Positions 23,801-32,961 of a stretch of 32,961 bases of DNA are shown here, piece after piece (position 1 is the first letter of the stretch; the number at the start of each line of letters is the position of its first letter). The stretch is taken from the NCBI RefSeq assembly GCF_001668575.1, contig NZ_LZMD01000030.1, positions 1 to 32,961 of the forward strand. The letters run 5' to 3'. The position numbers and the translations under genes were made by a program. A model generated the notes under the pieces. The model worked only from the letters and a program-made list of their open reading frames with translations. It was not told the origin of the DNA and made no database searches. The DNA is from Mycobacterium sp. 1164985.4 (GTDB taxonomy: Bacteria > Actinomycetota > Actinomycetes > Mycobacteriales > Mycobacteriaceae).

Positions 23801-26800
23801 ACGTCTGCGCCTGCTGCACGACATCCGGGTCGTGCGCGTACTCCGCCAGCAGCGAGGCCCACCGGGCGAACGACGTCCCCCCGGCCGGCAACTGCGCCGG
23901 CTTACCATCGCGATGCTGAGCCCAAGCCATGTTGAGGTCTTCCAGCAGGACTCGCCAGGACACCCCGTCGACGGCCAGGTGATGTGCGACGAGCACCAGC
24001 TGGGAAGTCGAAGTCACCCACAAGGCGCTGAGCATGACGCCCGCGGCCGGGTCCAATCGTGAGCGCGCCTCGACCAGAGCTTCCTCGGATAATGAGTCGA
24101 CGGTGCGCAGGAATGAGGCGGCATCGACTGACGCCAGCTCCGGCACGTTGAGTGACCAGTTGCCGGCTCCGTCGTCGTCGACGCTCAGCCGCAGCATGGC
24201 GTGCCGGTCCAGGAGCGCCTGCAACAGCGCTACCACGTCGGCCTCGGTCACTTCCGCCGGGGCTTGAGCCACCACCGTCTGGTTGAACTCGTCGACTGGA
24301 CCGTCGACACCGGCCAACCAATGGATGATCGGCGTCGCAGTAATCTGGCCCAAGCCCTCGTCGACGACCTCGTCATCGCCGGTGGTGGCGCGGGCCACCC
24401 TGGCCAGCCGGGCCACAGTCTGTTCGACGAAGATGTCGCGCGGGCGGCACTTCAAGCCCGCTGCGCGTGCTCGGGCAGCGACCTGCATCGACAGGATGCT
24501 GTCTCCGCCGAGCTCGAAGAAGGACTCGTCGATCCCGACCCGCTCCACTCCGAGGATTTCGGCGTAAATGTCGGCCAGCACTTCCTCAACCGCGTCAGTG
24601 GGCGCGCGGTAAGTGTCGCTCCCTTGGTATTCCGGTGCGGGCAGGGCGCGTTTGTCGAGTTTGCCGTTGACCGTCAACGGCAGCGTTTCGAGCACCACTA
24701 CCGCCGTCGGCACCATGTAGGCGGGCAGACGCTGAGCAAGAGCGTTGCGGAGCTCGGCCGAATCGCCCGTCCCGGTGACATAACCGACCAGACGTTTGTC
24801 GCCGGGGCGGTCCTCGCGCACAATGACCGCCGCCTGCTCCACGCCGTCCAACGTGGCTAAGGCAGCCTGGATCTCCCCGAGTTCGATGCGATAGCCGCGG
24901 ATCTTGACCTGCTCATCGATGCGGCCCAGATATTGCAACTGCCCGTCGTCACCCCAACGCACCAAATCCCCGGTGCGATACATGCGTTGCCCGGGCGCAC
25001 CGGACCCGACGAATGGGCAAGCCACGAACCGCGACGCGGTCAGCCCGGCCCGGCGCAGGTAACCGCACGCCACGCCGCGACCGGCGACATACAACTCGCC
25101 GACCTCACCGCGCGGCACCGGCCGCAACCAGCCGTCGAGTACGAATAGCGCCGCACCCGGCACCGGCAGGCCGATCGGCACGACACCCGATCCAGCCTGG
25201 AGGGGCGCGCTGATCGTCGCGTACACGGTGGTCTCCGTGGGGCCGTACCCGTTGATCATCACCCGATCGGGCGCCCACTGATCCACCACCGCGGGAGGAC
25301 ACGCCTCCCCGGCCGCCATCAGCGCGACCGACTCCAACCCCTGCGGTGACAGCGCCGCCACCGCGGACGGGGTCTGACTCAGCACGCTGACCCGCTCGGT
25401 CACAAGCAGCGCCTGGAAGTCTTCCGGCGAGCGGGCCACGTCCTCGGGCACCACCACCAGTCGGCCGCCGTGCAGCAACGCTCCCCATATCTCCCACACC
25501 GAGAAGTCGAAGACCAGAGAAGAAGTCTGTGTCCAGACCTGCTCAGGGGCCATCTGCACCCCGACATCCATTCCGTCGAAGAGCCGGGTGACGTTGGAAT
25601 GGGTGACGGCCACACCCTTCGGCGTGCCGGTGGTGCCGGAGGTGTAAATGATGTGGGCGAGGTCGTCGGCAGCCGGCACCGGCAGTGCGGTGCCGGGGCA
25701 GGTCTCGATGCTGGGATCGTCGACGTCGACGACCCGTAGCGCGTGTGCAGTCAGTCGGTCGGCGAACTCGGTGGTGGTCACACCAGCGACCGGCGCGGCG
25801 TCTTGGATCATAAACCCGATCCGGGCCGCCGGCAGTTTCGGATCGATCGGAAGATAAGCCGCCCCAGCCTTGAGTACCGCCAGGATGGCCACGATCGCCT
25901 CAGCCGACCGGTTGAAAAGGAGTGCCACACAATGTCCCGGGCCGGCGTGGTGAGCGGCCAACAGATGCGCCAACCGGTTCGATGCCTCATCCAACTCCCG
26001 GTAGCTGATCGAGCGGCCCTTATAAGTCAGCGCCACCGCATCCGGCGCCAGTGCTACCTGAGCGGCGAACAGCGCCGGGATCGAGGCCGCAGTCGCAGGC
26101 TGCTTCAACACCGCGGTGCGACCGATCTGGTCCAGCCAAGCGTGCTCTTGGGCATCCAGCAGGTCGATCGTCGACAACCGCCGCGTCGGGTCGGCGCTCA
26201 TCGCAGCCAACAGGCGCTCGAACCGCTCGATCAGCGCGTCGATGGTCTCTGCATCGAACACATCGATGCCGAACTCGACCCGGAGACCTAATTCGTCACC
26301 CGGCTGGGCGACAACAGCAAGCGGGTAGTGGTTGTATTCACGGGTGGCGACCTCAGTGATCGCCAATCCGTTCACCTCCGACAGCGCGGCGGTGTCGAGG
26401 GGGTAGTTCTCGTAGACGAAGAGGGTGTCGAACAGTCTGTCCTGACCGCTGAGGCGGTGTATTTCATTGAGCGCGAGGTGCTGGTGCTCGAGCGTGCGGT
26501 TGTGGGCGTTCTGCAGCTGGTCGAGCAGTTCTGTGGTGGTAGTCCATGGCGTGATGTTCGCCCGCACCGGCACCGTGTTGATCAACAACCCGACGATCGA
26601 TTCCGCGCCGAGCACCTCATCTGGCCGCCCTGATACCGCGGTACCGAAGACGACGTCGTTCCGGGCCGTCAACGAGATCAAGACCTGCGCCCAGGCGGCC
26701 TGCAACACGGTGCTGACAGTGGTGTGACGGGAACGCGCCAACCCGGTCAGCGCCTCCGTAAGCTGCTTGGAAAGGCGATGCGTAACAACACCTCGACCAT

Positions 26801-27434
26801 TTGTGCCCGACCGATTCGGCGGTCCTACCAAGGTCGGGGCGTCGAGTCCGGCCAATACCTCTCTCCAGGCGGCGCGGGCGGCGTCGCGATCGCGACTCGC
26901 AAGCCAGGTGACGAACCTGCGATACGGTGCGGGCGCCGGCAGCCGCTGGCCGTGGTAGCTGGCGAAGATTTCCCGGAGCACGATGGGCAGCGACCAGCCA
27001 TCCATCACGATGTGGTGATTAGTCAGCACGAACCGGTGTTCGTTTTCTCTGGTGCGGATCAGGGCCACCCGAAACGCGGGCTCCTCAGCCAGGTCGTAGA
27101 CCGCGGCGCGTTCTGCAACGCATACCCGCTGAACCTGCTCCTCGACATTGACGTCGTTTTCACTCAGGTCGATGTACCGCCAGGGCGCGACGGGATCCGC
27201 TGGAATGATCTGCACCGGGTCGCCGAACTGCTCGGAGAATCTGGCCGCCAGGTTCGGGTGACGGTTGACTACCGTCTGCGTTGCATTGCGCAACCGGTCA
27301 GCGTCGAGCACACCCGTGACGGTGATATCCAGCTGAACCGCATAAACCTCGTCACCGGCCTCCGGCGCCGTGCCGGCATGAAAAAGTAGACCGTGCTGCA
27401 GTGGCGTCAGCGGCAGTACATCAGCGATCCGCAT
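7227..27434 (-). CDS. NRPS Y, six modules: C-A-T-E / C-A-T / C-A-T / C-A-T / C-A-T-E / C-T
   Basis: A 6,735-aa nonribosomal peptide synthetase that extends a peptide by thiotemplate chemistry. Five complete A domains, six carrier domains (all with GGDS), six C domains (all with HHIxxDG) and two E domains ([11 protein letters not shown] near residues 1151 and 5843) are visible. The C domains that follow E domains start with the (V/I)[10 protein letters not shown] type seen after D-residues; the others start with the VPLSFAQ type. The last module has no A domain, and no thioesterase or reductase follows. ATG 27434 is preferred over an in-frame TTG at 27455 because the C domain begins at the third residue; GAGGAG lies 13 nt upstream. 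The start overlaps the stop of NRPS X by 14 bp. The module entries give details. Product: unknown peptide with one clear Thr. Confidence 0.95.
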   Translation of the reverse strand: MRIADVLPLTPLQHGLLFHAGTAPEAGDEVYAVQLDITVTGVLDADRLRNATQTVVNRHPNLAARFSEQFGDPVQIIPADPVAPWRYIDLSENDVNVEEQVQRVCVAERAAVYDLAEEPAFRVALIRTRENEHRFVLTNHHIVMDGWSLPIVLREIFASYHGQRLPAPAPYRRFVTWLASRDRDAARAAWREVLAGLDAPTLVGPPNRSGTNGRGVVTHRLSKQLTEALTGLARSRHTTVSTVLQAAWAQVLISLTARNDVVFGTAVSGRPDEVLGAESIVGLLINTVPVRANITPWTTTTELLDQLQNAHNRTLEHQHLALNEIHRLSGQDRLFDTLFVYENYPLDTAALSEVNGLAITEVATREYNHYPLAVVAQPGDELGLRVEFGIDVFDAETIDALIERFERLLAAMSADPTRRLSTIDLLDAQEHAWLDQIGRTAVLKQPATAASIPALFAAQVALAPDAVALTYKGRSISYRELDEASNRLAHLLAAHHAGPGHCVALLFNRSAEAIVAILAVLKAGAAYLPIDPKLPAARIGFMIQDAAPVAGVTTTEFADRLTAHALRVVDVDDPSIETCPGTALPVPAADDLAHIIYTSGTTGTPKGVAVTHSNVTRLFDGMDVGVQMAPEQVWTQTSSLVFDFSVWEIWGALLHGGRLVVVPEDVARSPEDFQALLVTERVSVLSQTPSAVAALSPQGLESVALMAAGEACPPAVVDQWAPDRVMINGYGPTETTVYATISAPLQAGSGVVPIGLPVPGAALFVLDGWLRPVPRGEVGELYVAGRGVACGYLRRAGLTASRFVACPFVGSGAPGQRMYRTGDLVRWGDDGQLQYLGRIDEQVKIRGYRIELGEIQAALATLDGVEQAAVIVREDRPGDKRLVGYVTGTGDSAELRNALAQRLPAYMVPTAVVVLETLPLTVNGKLDKRALPAPEYQGSDTYRAPTDAVEEVLADIYAEILGVERVGIDESFFELGGDSILSMQVAARARAAGLKCRPRDIFVEQTVARLARVARATTGDDEVVDEGLGQITATPIIHWLAGVDGPVDEFNQTVVAQAPAEVTEADVVALLQALLDRHAMLRLSVDDDGAGNWSLNVPELASVDAASFLRTVDSLSEEALVEARSRLDPAAGVMLSALWVTSTSQLVLVAHHLAVDGVSWRVLLEDLNMAWAQHRDGKPAQLPAGGTSFARWASLLAEYAHDPDVVQQAQTWRQVAAAAAVLPAVKPAIDTFATAGRISMSLDEPTTRMLLGEVPTAFHAGVNDILLIAFGLALAEFFAADGHPIAIDVEGHGRHEEIAADVDLSRTVGWFTTKYPVALTVSGLDWAQVTAGEAPLGAAIKTAKEQLRAVPDGLTYGVLRYLNAEVELADSDPTIGFNYLGRMGASGAETADGTWRMSQDGLSAIAAAADIPMPLMHTLELNAATVDSGAGPQLHANWTWATSALDEVQVSRLSRLWFEALAGICAHVSAGGGGLTPSDIVPARLTQQQLDDLGSQHAIADILPLSPLQQGLLFHSQGAQVTEDVYAVQLEITIAGPLDRERLHDAVQTVANRHPNLSARFCAQFDEPVQIIPADPQLPWRYLELSGSDADIAEQLQVVCAAERAAVCDLAHQSAFQGALLRTAEDRYRFVLTFHHIVVDGWSLPILLREVFASYYGQPLPAAAPYRDFISWLVRRDYQAARAAWGEVFAGFETPTMVGPPDQLARGKRSVASFRVSARTTRAVGDLARKLHTTVSTVLQGAFAQLLSALTGQHDVAFGTAVSGRPDEVVGADSMVGLLINTLPVRANITSATTTADLVEQLQDAYNRTLEHQHLALNEIHRVTGHDQLFDSMFVYENYPVDTAALEADHELTIPEFSSREYNHYPLTVQANPGDEIGLRVEYDTGVFDAQGIQALINRLERLLVAMTADPRRPLSSVDVLDSDEHARLDEFGNRAVLTRAPARGSSIVELFAAWEAQTPDAVALVFGERSWTYRELELAANRLAQLLAGAGAGPGQCVAVLFNRSAEAVVAILAVLKTGAAYLPIDPSLPEARIGFIISDAAPLAVVTTAGLADRLDGHAVTVIDVDDPAVNDQPGTAPRLPRPDDLAYVIYTSGTTGTPKGVAVTHRNVTQLLASSAAALPAVGVWAQCHTLAFDVSVWEIFGALLRGGRLVVVPEEVTRSPENFQEVLATEHVSVLTETPSAVSVLSPEKLDSMALVVVGEACSTEVVDRWAPRRRMVNAYGPTETTMCVAISAPLSPGAHAVPIGSPVAGAALFVLDNWLRPVPEGVVGELYVAGEGVATGYVRRLGLTASRFVACPFGAPGARMYRTGDLVSWRADGQLDYLGRADEQVKIRGYRIELGEVQASLAAIEGVEQAAVIARKDRPGDKRLIGYVTGSVESAELRATLAERLPAYMVPTAVVVLDALPLTVNGKLDTRALPAPEFSDTNRYRAPANLTEEILAGIYAQVLGVERVGVDDSFFDLGGDSLSAMRLVAAVNASMDAQLAVRTLFEARTVAELANQIGADEGGLEPLVAGERPDIVPLSFAQSRLWFLDQLQGPSPVYNMAHSLRLHGKLDVAALGAALADVLERHESLRTIFPAPAGVPQQVVVPVEKVDFGWQIVDAAGWSPDRLHEAISETARHTFDLAAEIPVRARVLRVGDEEHVLVAAVHHIAADGVSIGPLLRDLRAAYASRCVGQAPDLAPLAAQYIDFTLWQRAQLGDLADPHSRITAQLSYWEQALTGMPDRLVLPTDRPYPAVADYSGARVLVDWSPELQQRVARVAREHNATSFMVVQAALVALLSKLSSSHDVAVGFSIAGRRDPVLDELVGFFVNTLVLRADLGGDPSVSELLAQVRARSLAAYEHQDVPFEMLVERLKPTRSLAHHPLVQVLLAWQTMPGQQNASAGLSLGDVQITPTSLDTHTARTDLAFHLGERWTEAGKPAGLGGDVEFRTDVFDAASVELLIERLRRMLLALTADSAARLSCLDVLDEAEHARLEEWGNQAALTQPASESESIPESFAVQVQRSPSSVAISGDGRSLSYLEVDQASNRLAHLLAGHGAGPGQRVALMLPRSVDAIVAIVAVLKTGAAYVPLDSAHPDARIRFVIGDAAPTAVITTADLRARLDGHHLLVVDVDDPALGSQPDTALPLPAADDIAYLIYTSGTTGTPKGVAVAHRNVTRLLQTLDAQVPSGGVWSQCHSLAFDFSVWEVFGALLGGGRLVVVPDEVVRSPEELYSLLIAEKVTVLSQTPSAFYALQTADAQHNWQDVATAWEHQVTRWLGFGENPTQESGGELALQRVVFGGEALQPPRLDTWLDNHPGIPFLINMYGITETTVHASYRRIVAADVDRTASPIGGPLADLGFFVLDGWLRPVPVGVVGELYVAGAGLAYGYVGRAGLTATRFVASPFSASGARLYRTGDLVSWSPKGELHYVGRADEQVKIRGYRIELGEVQAALASCSGVGQAAVIAREDHPGDKRLVGYITGSANPDEVRAALREQLPSYMVPSAVVVLDALPLTANGKLDKQALPAPEYQKDGHFRAPANLTEELLAGIYAQVLGLERVGVDESFFELGGDSLSAMRVIAAVNKALDASVAVRALFEAPAVEQLASRVRAGSGSLAPVVAVERPAVIPLSYAQNRLWFIDQLQGPSPIYNMVIALRLQGRLDAEALRAALSDVVGRHESLRTLFSAVDGVPQQVVVPAEQATIGWQLIEATGWTDGRLTEAVEEAARYTFDLAAEIPLRAVLFRLGDDEHVLVGVVHHIAADGSSIAPLVADLGAAYAARSAGQAPTWADLPVQYVDYTLWQRAQFGDLDNDDSPIAAQLAYWQDALAGLPERLELPTDRPYPEVASNRGASVVIDWPAELHRRVIQVASEHNATSFMVVQAALSALLSMMSSTTDVAVGFPIAGRRDPALDELIGFFVNTLVLRVDLSGDPTVEELLAQVRARSLAAFEHQDVPFEVLVDRLNPIRSRAHEPLIQVLLAWQNFAGPRHGRGAELPLGDVQATPLEAATHSARMDLTFAISERWSDDGEAAGISGAVEFRTDVFDAASVEALIRRFERVLMAMTGDPGRRLSSVDVLDDVERARLDAIGQRAALTAPALAAASIPALFAAQVARSPHAAAVTFEGRSTTYRELDEASNRLAHLLTEQGAGPGQCVSLILPRSAEAIMALLAVLKTGAAYVPIDPAHPDTRIAVILADAAPVAVVTSAGIRSRLDARDVSVVEVDDPRIDSYPGTELPAPAADDFAYIIYTSGTTGVPKGVAVTHQTVTGLLESLDIELKLNGQVWSQWHSFAFDVSVWEIFGALLHGGRLVVVPESVVGSPDDFRALLIREQVSLLNQTPSAAAALSDEGLDSVALVVAGEACPVELVDRWAPGRVMINGYGPTETWYTSFSAPLRAGSGVVPIGTPVPSAAFFVLDAWLRPVPPGVAGELYVAGRGVASGYVGRSPLTASRFVACPFTDAEAPGQRMYRTGDLVRWGGDGQLQYLGRADDQVKIRGYRIELGEIQAALAGCAGVNQAAVVVRDDRPGDNRLVGYVTGTAEPAEIRAALSDRLPGYMVPTAVVVLDALPLTVNGKLNKRALPAPDYTDADRYRAPSGLAEEVLAGIYAQVLGLERVGVDDSFFELGGDSLSAMRVVAAVNKSLDAGLSVRALFETPTVAELAPRIGEGDGLEPLVPVERPTVVPLSFAQNRLWLLEQLQGPSAVYNLAVALQLDGRLDAEALAAALIDVVTRHESLRTLFLAPGGIPEQRVVPVDDVEVAWQVVDATGWPESQLEEAIGAVARRPFDLSAEIPLRATLFELGAKEHVLVAVVHHIAADGWSIAPLVGDLGAAYAARCAGHAPDWTPLPVQYVDYALWQREQLGDLADPDSRIAAQLAYWRRALADMPERVQLPTDRPYPQVADFRGANVAVQWPVQVQQAIAALAGAHGATSFMVLQAALAVLLAKLSANSDVAVGFPIAGRRDRALDELVGFFVNTLVLRVDVAGDPTVAEVLEQVRARSLAAFEHQDVPFEVLVERLNPTRSLNHHPLVQVSLAWQNNAGGELRLGDVAVTPMPADTHTARMDLTFSLGEQFTEAGEPGGIGGHVEFRTDVFDPATIEALVERLQRILVVMTADPARRLSSIDLLDEDEHIRLQRWGNREALTAPAPHAVSIPARFGAQVSRTPDSVALTCQGRSWTYRQLDEAANRWAHFLTARGVGPGQRVALLLNRSAEAVVAMVGVLKTGAAYVPIDPAHPDARIAFVLADASPIAVLTTAGLAHRLAGHELLIIDIADPAVNGQPDTPLPVPSPDDVAYLIYTSGTTGVPKGVATTHHNVIQLLERLGAYLPVAGVWTQCHSYGFDTSVWETWGPLLHGGRTVVVPDSVTRSSEDLHALLVTEQVSVLTQTPSAAGVLSPHGLDGMALVVAGEACPPELVDRWAPGRVMINAFGPTETTMVVMLSAPLTAGTGAPPIGAPVPGAALFVLDDWLRPVPPGVVGELYVAGAGLACGYLGRAALSATRFVACPFAGEAHAARMYRTGDLVSWGPDGQLRYWGRADEQVKVRGYRIELGEVQAALAGCEGVDQAVVIAREDRPGDKRLVGYVTAAPGAALDPNDIRAALADRLPGYMVPTAVVVLDALPLTVNGKLDTRALPAPEYTGTDQYRGPSNAIEEVLAGVYAEVLGLERVGVDESFFELGGDSILSMQVVARARAAGVLCRPRDVFAEQTIARLARVAAVTDGTNDVLDEGVGPVVATPVMRWLQGMQGPIDKFNQTVAVQAPAGVSQSDVVALLQALVDRHAMLRLKVADDGAGGWSLTVPEPGTVDAHDCLRTVDVLSEAALVEARSQLNPAAGVMLVAVWASATGQLALIGHHLAVDGVSWRILLEDLNIGWTQHRSGQPIVLPSGGTSFARWSTLLAEYAQRPEVVAQADTWRRVAATAPALPAVNPALDTFETAGRLSLSLDVDTTRMLLGEVPTAFHAGIHEILLIAFALAAAEFSGSGDSPIVIDVEGHGRAEELSSEVDLSRTVGWFTALYPVGLAKGGLNWGQVSSGDAALGAAVKDAKEQLRGLPDGVTYGLLRYLNPNVDLAGSSPVLGFNYLGRLGAAGDSSGDAWRISPEGLALTGAVTALALPLVHTVELNAATADTETGPQLHADWTWATSALDAAQVERLSRLWFEALTGICAHVRAGGGGLTPSDIAPARLSQPQLDEVCRRHAVADVLPLTPLQQGLLFHASAAQGDGDDVYAVQLDLTISGPLEPSRLRAAVDAVVTRHPNVVALFCAEYDEPVQLIPADPVVPWRYVDLSEGGVDVDEELQRLGIAERTAVCDLANEPPFRVALARISTEQHRLVLTNHHIVLDGWSMPILLQEIIARYYGQRLPEPAPYRAFLTWLAERDLQAARTAWAEVLAGFTNPTLVAPPDRLGLGPRTIAEFRVSEQTTQALGELARSHQTTVSTVLQAAWAVLMSSVTGNRDVALGAVVSGRPAELAGADTIAGLLINTVPVRARFTSTTTTTDLLEQLQKMHNKTYEHQHLGLAEVQRLTGHDKLFDTVFVYENYPVDSAALSSGHDLTITDLAARDYYHYPLAVQAQPGRELGLHVQFRTDVFTITDIEALVERLQRILVAMTADPARPLVSTERIHAADRHGEEFGRREIPSQPVTIPVTNEAPTPAQSGTLGNYRAPTTPVEQVLSDIFAEVLAVDRVDVDESFFDLGGDSLCAMRLISAINAALDIQLAVTSLLNAPSVRSLSSQLADMPRSVE
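8865..13421 (-). other. NRPS Y module 5: C-A-T-E
   Basis: Residues about 4672-6190. The C domain (HHIAADGWS near 4804) is very similar throughout to the C domain of the last X module, suggesting module duplication. The A domain (about 5142-5626) gives the code DTWTVAAMVK, seven of ten shared with DAWTVAAVCK (Phe-type), so an aromatic residue is a weak guess. The carrier domain has [18 protein letters not shown] near 5667 and the E domain (about 5726-6168) [11 protein letters not shown] near 5843 and VEGHGR, so a D-residue is expected. Confidence 0.82.
13422..16589 (-). other. NRPS Y module 4: C-A-T, A domain with shortened pocket loop
   Basis: Residues about 3616-4671. The C domain has HHIAADGSS near 3745. 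The A domain (about 4094-4570) has normal [11 protein letters not shown] and A8 motifs, but after the A5 core it reads [14 protein letters not shown], one residue shorter than the sibling [15 protein letters not shown]. Read with the gap at position 329, the code is about DVWNVAGWYK; substrate unknown. The carrier domain [15 protein letters not shown] is near 4616. No E domain. Confidence 0.8.
16590..19865 (-). other. NRPS Y module 3: C-A-T, threonine predicted
   Basis: Residues about 2524-3615. The C domain has HHIAADGVS near 2655. The A domain (about 2999-3510) ends its pocket region with [15 protein letters not shown], and I read the code DFWSVGMVHK, eight of ten identical to the classic Thr code DFWNIGMVHK. 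It carries an extra Trp-rich insert between the PSAFYAL and VVFGGEAL segments, longer than in the related A domain of NRPS X. The A10 motif reads LPLTANGK instead of LPLTVNGK. No E domain. A Thr hydroxyl here would be a natural site for sugar or sulfate. Confidence 0.82.
19866..22940 (-). other. NRPS Y module 2: C-A-T, possibly aromatic residue
   Basis: Residues about 1499-2523. The C domain begins [18 protein letters not shown] and has HHIVVDGWS near 1634, the post-epimerase type. In the A domain (about 1945-2420) I read the code DVWTVVAMCK. It shares D, W, T, A, C and K with the GrsA phenylalanine code DAWTIAAICK, so Phe or another aromatic residue is a weak guess. The carrier domain [15 protein letters not shown] (near 2466) is the type that passes directly to a C domain; there is no E domain. 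Confidence 0.8.
22941..27434 (-). other. NRPS Y module 1: C-A-T-E
   Basis: Residues about 1-1497. The C domain (HHIVMDGWS near 140) is of the type that follows an epimerase, matching the E domain at the end of X. The A domain runs about 451-932, with [11 protein letters not shown] near 596; I read its specificity code as DFWSMAGVYK, which I cannot assign. The carrier domain has [18 protein letters not shown] near 977, the variant found before E domains. The E domain (about 1035-1475) has [11 protein letters not shown] and VEGHGR, so this residue should be delivered in D form. The linker [19 protein letters not shown] leads into module 2. Confidence 0.85.
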
Positions 27435-30400
27435 ATTGCCGCTGAAGCTCCTCAATTTGCTGTTGGGTGAGACCGACGGCGATATCGGATGGGGTCAACC
27501 CACCGCCACCGCTTCTGACATGTTCGCAGATTCCGGCGAGGGCCTCAAACCACAACTGGCTCAACCGATTGACCTGCGCGGCATTGAGCGCCGAGGGCGC
27601 CCATGTCCAATCGGCATGCAGTTGCGGGCCAGCATCGGTATCCACCGTCGCGGCGTTGAGTTCCACCGTATGCATCAGCGGCATCGGGATATCCGCAGCC
27701 GCACCGGTCAAGAACAGCCCGTCCTGACTGACGCGCCACACCTCAGCCGACTCATGACCCGCGGAAGCACCGACCCGCCCGAGATAATTGAACCCGATCG
27801 AGGGATCAGCTCCGTCGAGTTCTACATCGGGGTTGAGATAGCGCAGCAGACCATAAGTCAACCCGTCCGGCAGTGCGCGCAGCTGCTCCTTGCCCTCCTT
27901 GACGACCGCACCCAGTCCAGCCGCTCCTGCGCTCACCTGCCCCCAGTCCAGCCCCCCAACGCACAACGCGACCGGGTACTTGGTCGTGAACCAACCGACC
28001 GTGCGCGAGAGGTCCACTCCGTCGATCAATTCTTCGGCGCGTCCGTGACCCTCGACATCCACAGCGATTGGTGCGCCACCCGTACCCAGGAACTCCGTGG
28101 CCGCCAAGGCAAACGCAATCAACAAGATGTCATGGACGCCGGTATGGAATGCCGTTGGTACTTCCCCCAACAACATACGGGTGGTCTCGATATCCAACTC
28201 CACCGACAATCTGCCCGCCATCGCAAACGTGTCCAGCGCGGGTTGCACGGCTGGCAACTCTGACGGAACCGCCTCCACCTCATGCCAAGCCTGAGCAAGG
28301 TCCGCCACGTCGCGATCCTGCGCGTGCTCAGCCAGCAATGCCGACCATCGCGCGAACGATGTCCCGCCCCTCGGCAACACGATTGGCCGCCCGCTGCGGC
28401 GCTGCGCCCAAGCAGTGTTGAGATCCTCCAGGAGGATCCGCCACGACACCCCGTCAACAGCGAGGTGGTGGGCGACCAACGCCAGCTGTCCGGTCGTGTC
28501 GTCCCACAGCGCACTGAGCATCGCCCCAGTCGCGGGGTTCAGCCGCGACCGCGCTTTCACGAACGCCTCCTCGGACAGCGCGTCGACTGTCTGAAGGCAT
28601 GCACCCGCGTCGACCGATCCGGGCTCGGGCACCGTTAGCGACCAGCCCTTGGCACCATCGGCGTCCACCCGCAAGCGCAACATCGCATGGCGATCCAGCA
28701 ACGCCTGCAAGAGCGCCACTACATCGGCCTCGTTAACCCCGGCCGGGGCTTGAGCCACTACCATCTGGTTGAACTGATCAACCGGGCCCTCGACGCTGGC
28801 CAACCATCGCATGATCGGAGTAGGCACTACGGGCCCGACACCGTCGTCGATCACGTCAGCGGCATCATCGGCCACCGTTGCCACCTGGGCCAATCGGGCC
28901 ACGGTCTGCTCGACAAAGACATCCCTCGGCCGGCACACCACACCGGCTGCACGTGCGCGGGCCACCACCTGCATTGACAAGATACTGTCGCCGCCGAGCT
29001 CGAAGAACGACTCATCAACGCCGACCCGCTCTAACCCAAGAACATCGGCATACACAGCGGCCAAGATCTCTTCGGTGAGGGATGCCGGGGCGTGGTGAGC
29101 GCCATCCCCCTGTCGGTATTCGGGTGCGGGGAGGGCGCGCGTGTCGAGTTTGCCGTTGACCGTCAACGGCAACGCATCGAGTGCCACTACCGCGGCCGGA
29201 ACCATATAACTCGGCAACCGCTCGCCGAGCTGCGCGCGGAGGCCGGCCGTATCGACGGTGCCGGTCACATAACCGACGAGGCGTTTGTCGCCGGCACGGT
29301 CCTCGCGGACGATCACCACTGCCTGCGCTACCCCTTCGAGGGCACCCAGCGCCGCCTGGATCTCCCCGAGTTCGATCCGATAGCCGCGAATCTTGACCTG
29401 CTGATCAGCCCGCCCCACATATCGCAGCTGTCCATCAGAGCCCCATGACACCAGATCCCCGGTCCGATACATCCGCGCCCCCGGCGCTCCGAACGGGCAC
29501 GCCAAAAAGCGCGACCCGGTCAACCCCGCTCGGCCCACATACCCGTATCCCGTCCCGGCACCAGCCACATACAGCTCACCGACCACTCCGACCGGCACCG
29601 GAAGCATCCACTTGTCCAGCACGAAGAAGCTCAAATGGGGCAACGGCACCCCGACCGGACTGACATGGCCGTCCATATCGGCATCGATGATCTCGCGGAA
29701 CGAAGCATGCACCGTGGTCTCGGTCGTGCCGTACAGATTCAACAACCGCGGTGATCCCGGATGCCTGTGTCGCCATGGCCGAAGGCGCTGCGGATCCAAG
29801 GCTTCGCCGGCGAACAACACAGCCTGCAACGCCAACTGGCCACCCCGCCCTCCGGCCAGCCCATCAGCGGTCTGCAACGCATAAAACGCAGACGGCGTCT
29901 GACTGAGCACACCGACCTGCTCCTCGACGAGCAAGGCGTGAAAATCCTCCGGCGAGCGCGCCACCGACTCGGGCACCACCACGAGTCGCCCGCCATACAA
30001 CAGAGCGCCCCACATCTCACACACCGAGACATCGAAGGCCAACGAATGCCACTGCGACCACACCCGGCCCGCCAGCTCCATCTCGGACTCCAGCGCCGCC
30101 AACAACTCAGTGACATTGCGGTGACTAATGGCCACTCCCTTGGGCACACCCGTGGTACCCGAGGTGTAAATCAAGTACGCGACATCGTCTGGCGACGGCA
30201 CAGGCAGAGCCGTGCCGGTCCAGTCACCCGTCGCGAGATTATCGACCTCCACGACCAGCAGCTCATGCCCACCCAGTCGCGACCGGAACCCCGCCGTAGT
30301 CACCGCCGCCACCGGCGCCGCATCGGCAAGCATGAAGCCAATCCGCGGATCCGGATGCCCTGGATCGATCGGCACATAGGCCGCTCCGGTCTTGAGCACG

Positions 30401-32022
30401 CCCAACACCGCCACGATCGCCTCCATGGACCGCGCCACCAACAACGCCACTCGCTGCCCGGGGCCAACCCCATGCGCCGTCAACACATGCGCCACCCGGT
30501 CAGAAGCCTCATCAAGCTCGCGATAGGTCAGTGACCGATCCCCACACGTGACCGCAACCGCGCCTGGCACGCGCGCTACCTGCTCAGCAAACAATCCAGG
30601 AATCGAGGTCCCGCACCACGATACCGACCCAGACATCACCGCCCGGTTACCCCAGACCTCCAACTGAGCCAGCTCTTCAGCATCAAGCACATCAATCGAC
30701 GACAACCGCCGCAACGGATCAGCGCAGAGCGCCACTACCACCCGGCCTAACCGCTCAACCACCGTCTCGATGCTGGCCGCGTCGAACACATCGGTTCGGA
30801 ATTCGACTTCGCCACCAATTCCGGCAGGCTCACCAGCTTCTGTCCAACGCTCAGCGAGGGAGAATGTCAAATCCATACGGGCGGTACGCGTGTCGGCCGG
30901 CATTGGCGTAACCCGGATATCGCCAAGACTCAATTCACCTGCAGCAGTGTTCTGCCATGCGAACAAGACCTGCACGAGCGGATGATGATTCAGGCTGCGG
31001 GTCGGGTTGAGCCGCTCGACCAACACTTCGAAAGGCACATCCTGATGCTCGAAGGCAGCCAGGCTCCGCTGGCGCACCTGCCCCAGAAGTTCGGCGACAG
31101 TCGGATCCCCTGCCAAGTCAGCGCGCAGCACCAGGGTGTTGACGAAGAACCCGACTAATTCCTCCAGCGCCTGATCACGGCGCCCGGCGATCGGAAAACC
31201 GACCGCCACATCGGTATTGGTGCTGAGTTTGGCCAACAACACCGCCAGAGCGGCCTGCATCACCATGAAACTGGTGGTGCCGTGCTCACCTGCAAGTCGG
31301 GCGACCTGAATTTGCATTTGAGCCGGCCACTCCACCGGCACCTTTGCCCCGTGATAATCGGCCACCGGCGGATACGGCCGGTCGGTGGGCAACGTCAGCC
31401 GTTCGGGCAGATCGGCCAACGCATCCTGCCAGTAAGCCAGTTGGGCGGCAATACGGCTATCGGGGTCATCGAGATCACCGAGTTGGGAACGCTGCCACAA
31501 CGTGTAATCGACATACTGCACCGGCAACGGTGCCCACCCAGGCGCCTGATCCGCACACCGTGCGGCATAGGCCATTCCCAAATCAGCTACCAGTGGTGCG
31601 ATCGACCAGCCATCAGCGGCGATATGGTGTATAACCGCCACCAGTACATGCTCATCCTCGCCCAAACGGAAAAGCGTTGCCCGCAGCGGGATCTCAGCAG
31701 CCAAATCGAATGGACGACGCGCCACCGCGCCGACGGCCTCCTCCAATCGGTCTTCAAGCCAGCCGGTCGCGTCAACGATCTGCCACCCCGCGGCGGCCCG
31801 CTCTACCGGCAACACCAGCTGCTCGGGAACTCCGTCCGCGGCCGGGAACAGCGTACGCAGCGATTCATGGCGGCCCACCACATCAACAACGGCCATGCCC
31901 AACGACTCGGTATCCAGGCGCCCACTCAGCCGCAGCGCCACCGCCAAGTTGTAGACCGCAGAGGGTCCCTGCAACTGATCTACGAACCACAAACGGTGTT
32001 GGGCGAACGACAACGGCACCAC
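27421..32022 (-). other. NRPS X last module: C-A-T-E, A domain with Cys at the 239 position
   Basis: The C domain has HHIAADGWS (about 31605-31632). The A domain reads [13 protein letters not shown], where nearly all siblings have FDxSVWE; the Cys codon is at 30019-30021. The rest of the pocket (S, L, A, L, V, H) gives DVCSLALVHK. The loop before LFAGEALDP and the [15 protein letters not shown] segment belong to the Thr-type group, but the changed pocket prevents assignment. The carrier domain [18 protein letters not shown] and the E domain with [11 protein letters not shown] (about 28450-28475) are intact, so a D-residue is expected. Confidence 0.82.
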
Positions 32023-32961
32023 TGTCGGACGCTCCATGGGCACGAGCGGCTCAAGTCCTCGCCCTTCAGCGATACGTGGCGCCAACTGAGTCACCGTGGG
32101 CGCCTCGAATACCGTGCGGACTGCGAGATCGGCACTCAGGCTCGCATTCACCGAAGTGACCAGACGCATCGCCGACAAGGAATCCCCGCCGAGCTCGAAG
32201 AACGACTCGTCGACTCCGACCCGCTCCAACCCGAGGACCTGGGCGTAGATGCCGGCCAGGATCTCCTCGACCGCACTTTCGGGCGCGCGATACCGATCCC
32301 CGTCGGTGTATTCGGGTGCCGGCAGGGCACGGGTGTCGATCTTGCCGTTGACCGTCAACGGCAACGCGTCTAGTGCGACAACCGCGGTCGGCACCATATA
32401 GCCCGGCAACCGCTCACCCAATTGCGCACGCGCGGCGGCCGGATCGGCCGTTCCGGTGACATAGCCAACCAGGCGCTTGTCGCCGGGGCGGTCCTCGCGG
32501 GCGATCACCACCGCGTGCTTCACCCCGTCAAGGGCGTTCAGCGCCGCTTGCACCTCACCGAGTTCGATGCGATACCCGCGGATCTTGACCTGCTCATCAG
32601 CCCTGCCCACATAGCGCAACTGCCCATCAGCACCCCACGACACCAGATCCCCGGTGCGATACATCCGTTGTCCCGGCCCGCCGAACGGACACGCCACAAA
32701 CCGCGACGACGACAACCCCGCCCGGCCCACATAACCCTCAGCAAGCCCAGCGCCGGCGACATACAACTCACCAACCACCCCGGCCGGCACCGCCCGCAAC
32801 CAGGTGTCGAGCACGAAAAAGCCCAGATGCGCCAACGGCACCCCGATCGGAGACACCGCGGTCTGCGCATCGGCAGCCACGATCTCCCGCAACGAGGCAT
32901 GCACCGTGGTCTCGGTGATGCCATACATATTCAACAGCCGCGGCAACCCCGGATGACGACC
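27421..32961 (-). CDS. NRPS X, C-terminal part (A-T / C-A-T-E), runs off right edge
   Basis: 1,846 codons of a nonribosomal peptide synthetase are visible and the frame is still open at base 32961, so the true start lies outside. It contains the end of a Thr-type A domain with its carrier, then a full C-A-T-E module. The C-terminus after the E domain, [18 protein letters not shown], is the E-to-C linker seen inside NRPS Y. The stop TGA (27421-27423) overlaps the NRPS Y start by 14 bp, so the two are translationally coupled at least. Removing one G near the stop would fuse X and Y into one frame with a normal junction. X supplies the D-aminoacyl chain to the first C domain of Y. Confidence 0.94.
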   Translation of the reverse strand, partial: GRHPGLPRLLNMYGITETTVHASLREIVAADAQTAVSPIGVPLAHLGFFVLDTWLRAVPAGVVGELYVAGAGLAEGYVGRAGLSSSRFVACPFGGPGQRMYRTGDLVSWGADGQLRYVGRADEQVKIRGYRIELGEVQAALNALDGVKHAVVIAREDRPGDKRLVGYVTGTADPAAARAQLGERLPGYMVPTAVVALDALPLTVNGKIDTRALPAPEYTDGDRYRAPESAVEEILAGIYAQVLGLERVGVDESFFELGGDSLSAMRLVTSVNASLSADLAVRTVFEAPTVTQLAPRIAEGRGLEPLVPMERPTVVPLSFAQHRLWFVDQLQGPSAVYNLAVALRLSGRLDTESLGMAVVDVVGRHESLRTLFPAADGVPEQLVLPVERAAAGWQIVDATGWLEDRLEEAVGAVARRPFDLAAEIPLRATLFRLGEDEHVLVAVIHHIAADGWSIAPLVADLGMAYAARCADQAPGWAPLPVQYVDYTLWQRSQLGDLDDPDSRIAAQLAYWQDALADLPERLTLPTDRPYPPVADYHGAKVPVEWPAQMQIQVARLAGEHGTTSFMVMQAALAVLLAKLSTNTDVAVGFPIAGRRDQALEELVGFFVNTLVLRADLAGDPTVAELLGQVRQRSLAAFEHQDVPFEVLVERLNPTRSLNHHPLVQVLFAWQNTAAGELSLGDIRVTPMPADTRTARMDLTFSLAERWTEAGEPAGIGGEVEFRTDVFDAASIETVVERLGRVVVALCADPLRRLSSIDVLDAEELAQLEVWGNRAVMSGSVSWCGTSIPGLFAEQVARVPGAVAVTCGDRSLTYRELDEASDRVAHVLTAHGVGPGQRVALLVARSMEAIVAVLGVLKTGAAYVPIDPGHPDPRIGFMLADAAPVAAVTTAGFRSRLGGHELLVVEVDNLATGDWTGTALPVPSPDDVAYLIYTSGTTGVPKGVAISHRNVTELLAALESEMELAGRVWSQWHSLAFDVSVCEMWGALLYGGRLVVVPESVARSPEDFHALLVEEQVGVLSQTPSAFYALQTADGLAGGRGGQLALQAVLFAGEALDPQRLRPWRHRHPGSPRLLNLYGTTETTVHASFREIIDADMDGHVSPVGVPLPHLSFFVLDKWMLPVPVGVVGELYVAGAGTGYGYVGRAGLTGSRFLACPFGAPGARMYRTGDLVSWGSDGQLRYVGRADQQVKIRGYRIELGEIQAALGALEGVAQAVVIVREDRAGDKRLVGYVTGTVDTAGLRAQLGERLPSYMVPAAVVALDALPLTVNGKLDTRALPAPEYRQGDGAHHAPASLTEEILAAVYADVLGLERVGVDESFFELGGDSILSMQVVARARAAGVVCRPRDVFVEQTVARLAQVATVADDAADVIDDGVGPVVPTPIMRWLASVEGPVDQFNQMVVAQAPAGVNEADVVALLQALLDRHAMLRLRVDADGAKGWSLTVPEPGSVDAGACLQTVDALSEEAFVKARSRLNPATGAMLSALWDDTTGQLALVAHHLAVDGVSWRILLEDLNTAWAQRRSGRPIVLPRGGTSFARWSALLAEHAQDRDVADLAQAWHEVEAVPSELPAVQPALDTFAMAGRLSVELDIETTRMLLGEVPTAFHTGVHDILLIAFALAATEFLGTGGAPIAVDVEGHGRAEELIDGVDLSRTVGWFTTKYPVALCVGGLDWGQVSAGAAGLGAVVKEGKEQLRALPDGLTYGLLRYLNPDVELDGADPSIGFNYLGRVGASAGHESAEVWRVSQDGLFLTGAAADIPMPLMHTVELNAATVDTDAGPQLHADWTWAPSALNAAQVNRLSQLWFEALAGICEHVRSGGGGLTPSDIAVGLTQQQIEELQRQYADR
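28978..29032 (-). repeat. Example of the carrier-domain DNA repeat shared by all modules
   Basis: The codons for [10 protein letters not shown] are almost identical in every module; the + strand word gagctcgaagaacgactc recurs near 10430, 16760, 28998 and 32190 and in close variants near 7375, 13590, 20040 and 24515. Together with long A-domain identities this makes the whole NRPS region a set of about 3-4.5-kb imperfect direct repeats. It reflects module duplication and perhaps conversion, not a mobile element. Confidence 0.6.
32023..32961 (-). other. NRPS X partial module: 3' part of Thr-type A domain and T
   Basis: The visible part begins within the A domain at [15 protein letters not shown], whose pocket residues M, V and H match the Thr code tail (DFWxxGMVHK). 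The core motifs [25 protein letters not shown] and LPLTVNGK follow. The carrier domain has [19 protein letters not shown] (serine around 32185). A second Thr-like residue is therefore likely in the product. Confidence 0.8.

Noticed and set aside
27435..27455. TTG at 27455 as the NRPS Y start
   Set aside because: It is in frame but has no ribosome-binding site, and it adds only seven residues that merely read the NRPS X linker in another frame; ATG 27434 is better placed before the C domain.
32947..32961. Start of NRPS X at 32946 within the window
   Set aside because: The apparent start lies in the middle of an A domain (before NMYGITETT) and the frame is open to the last base, so the gene continues outside the window.
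7227..32961. Direct repeats of 3-4.5 kb as a mobile or CRISPR-like array
   Set aside because: The periodicity is that of NRPS modules and the divergence between copies follows protein domains; there are no short regular spacers, terminal inverted repeats or transposase.

Overview
The window is a high-GC actinobacterial chromosome segment, most likely from a Mycobacterium species. The evidence is the wording of the NRPS modules (A-domain phrases such as [15 protein letters not shown]), the MbtH-plus-NRPS pair whose first condensation domain opens with [15 protein letters not shown] (as I recall from Mps1-type glycopeptidolipid synthetases), and the sulfotransferase and UGT-type glycosyltransferase between the NRPS genes. 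No RNA gene, CRISPR array or insertion sequence was recognised.

Layout, read right to left because the NRPS genes are on the minus strand. (i) 32961-27421: the 3' part of NRPS 'X', open at the right edge, with a partial Thr-type A-T followed by C-A-T-E. (ii) 27434-7227: NRPS 'Y', 6,735 aa, with modules C-A-T-E, C-A-T, C-A-T (Thr), C-A-T, C-A-T-E and a final C-T that has no adenylation domain. X and Y overlap out of frame, and one base separates them from a single continuous reading frame. (iii) 7226-3150: an accessory block on mixed strands, with an ICMT-like membrane methyltransferase (+), a UGT-type glycosyltransferase (-) and a sulfotransferase (+). (iv) 3149-1: MbtH and the start of a third NRPS 'Z' (starter-type C, A, beginning of T), open at the left edge.

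How they may work together (inference): X and Y build the C-terminal part of a peptide containing Thr and at least three epimerised (D) residues. MbtH activates A domains. The glycosyltransferase, sulfotransferase and methyltransferase would decorate or cap a surface lipopeptide, plausibly on Thr hydroxyls or the C-terminal carboxyl. Neither X nor Y carries a thioesterase or reductase domain, so release is unexplained. Z looks like the first protein of a lipid-initiated line. Whether X-Y and Z make one product or two cannot be decided from this window.

The most interesting points are the A-domain-less terminal C-T module, the one-base split between X and Y, two A domains with unusual changes in the specificity pocket (Trp to Cys at the 239 position, and a one-residue deletion at the 329-331 loop), and a sulfotransferase/glycosyltransferase/methyltransferase set lying between two NRPS assembly lines.
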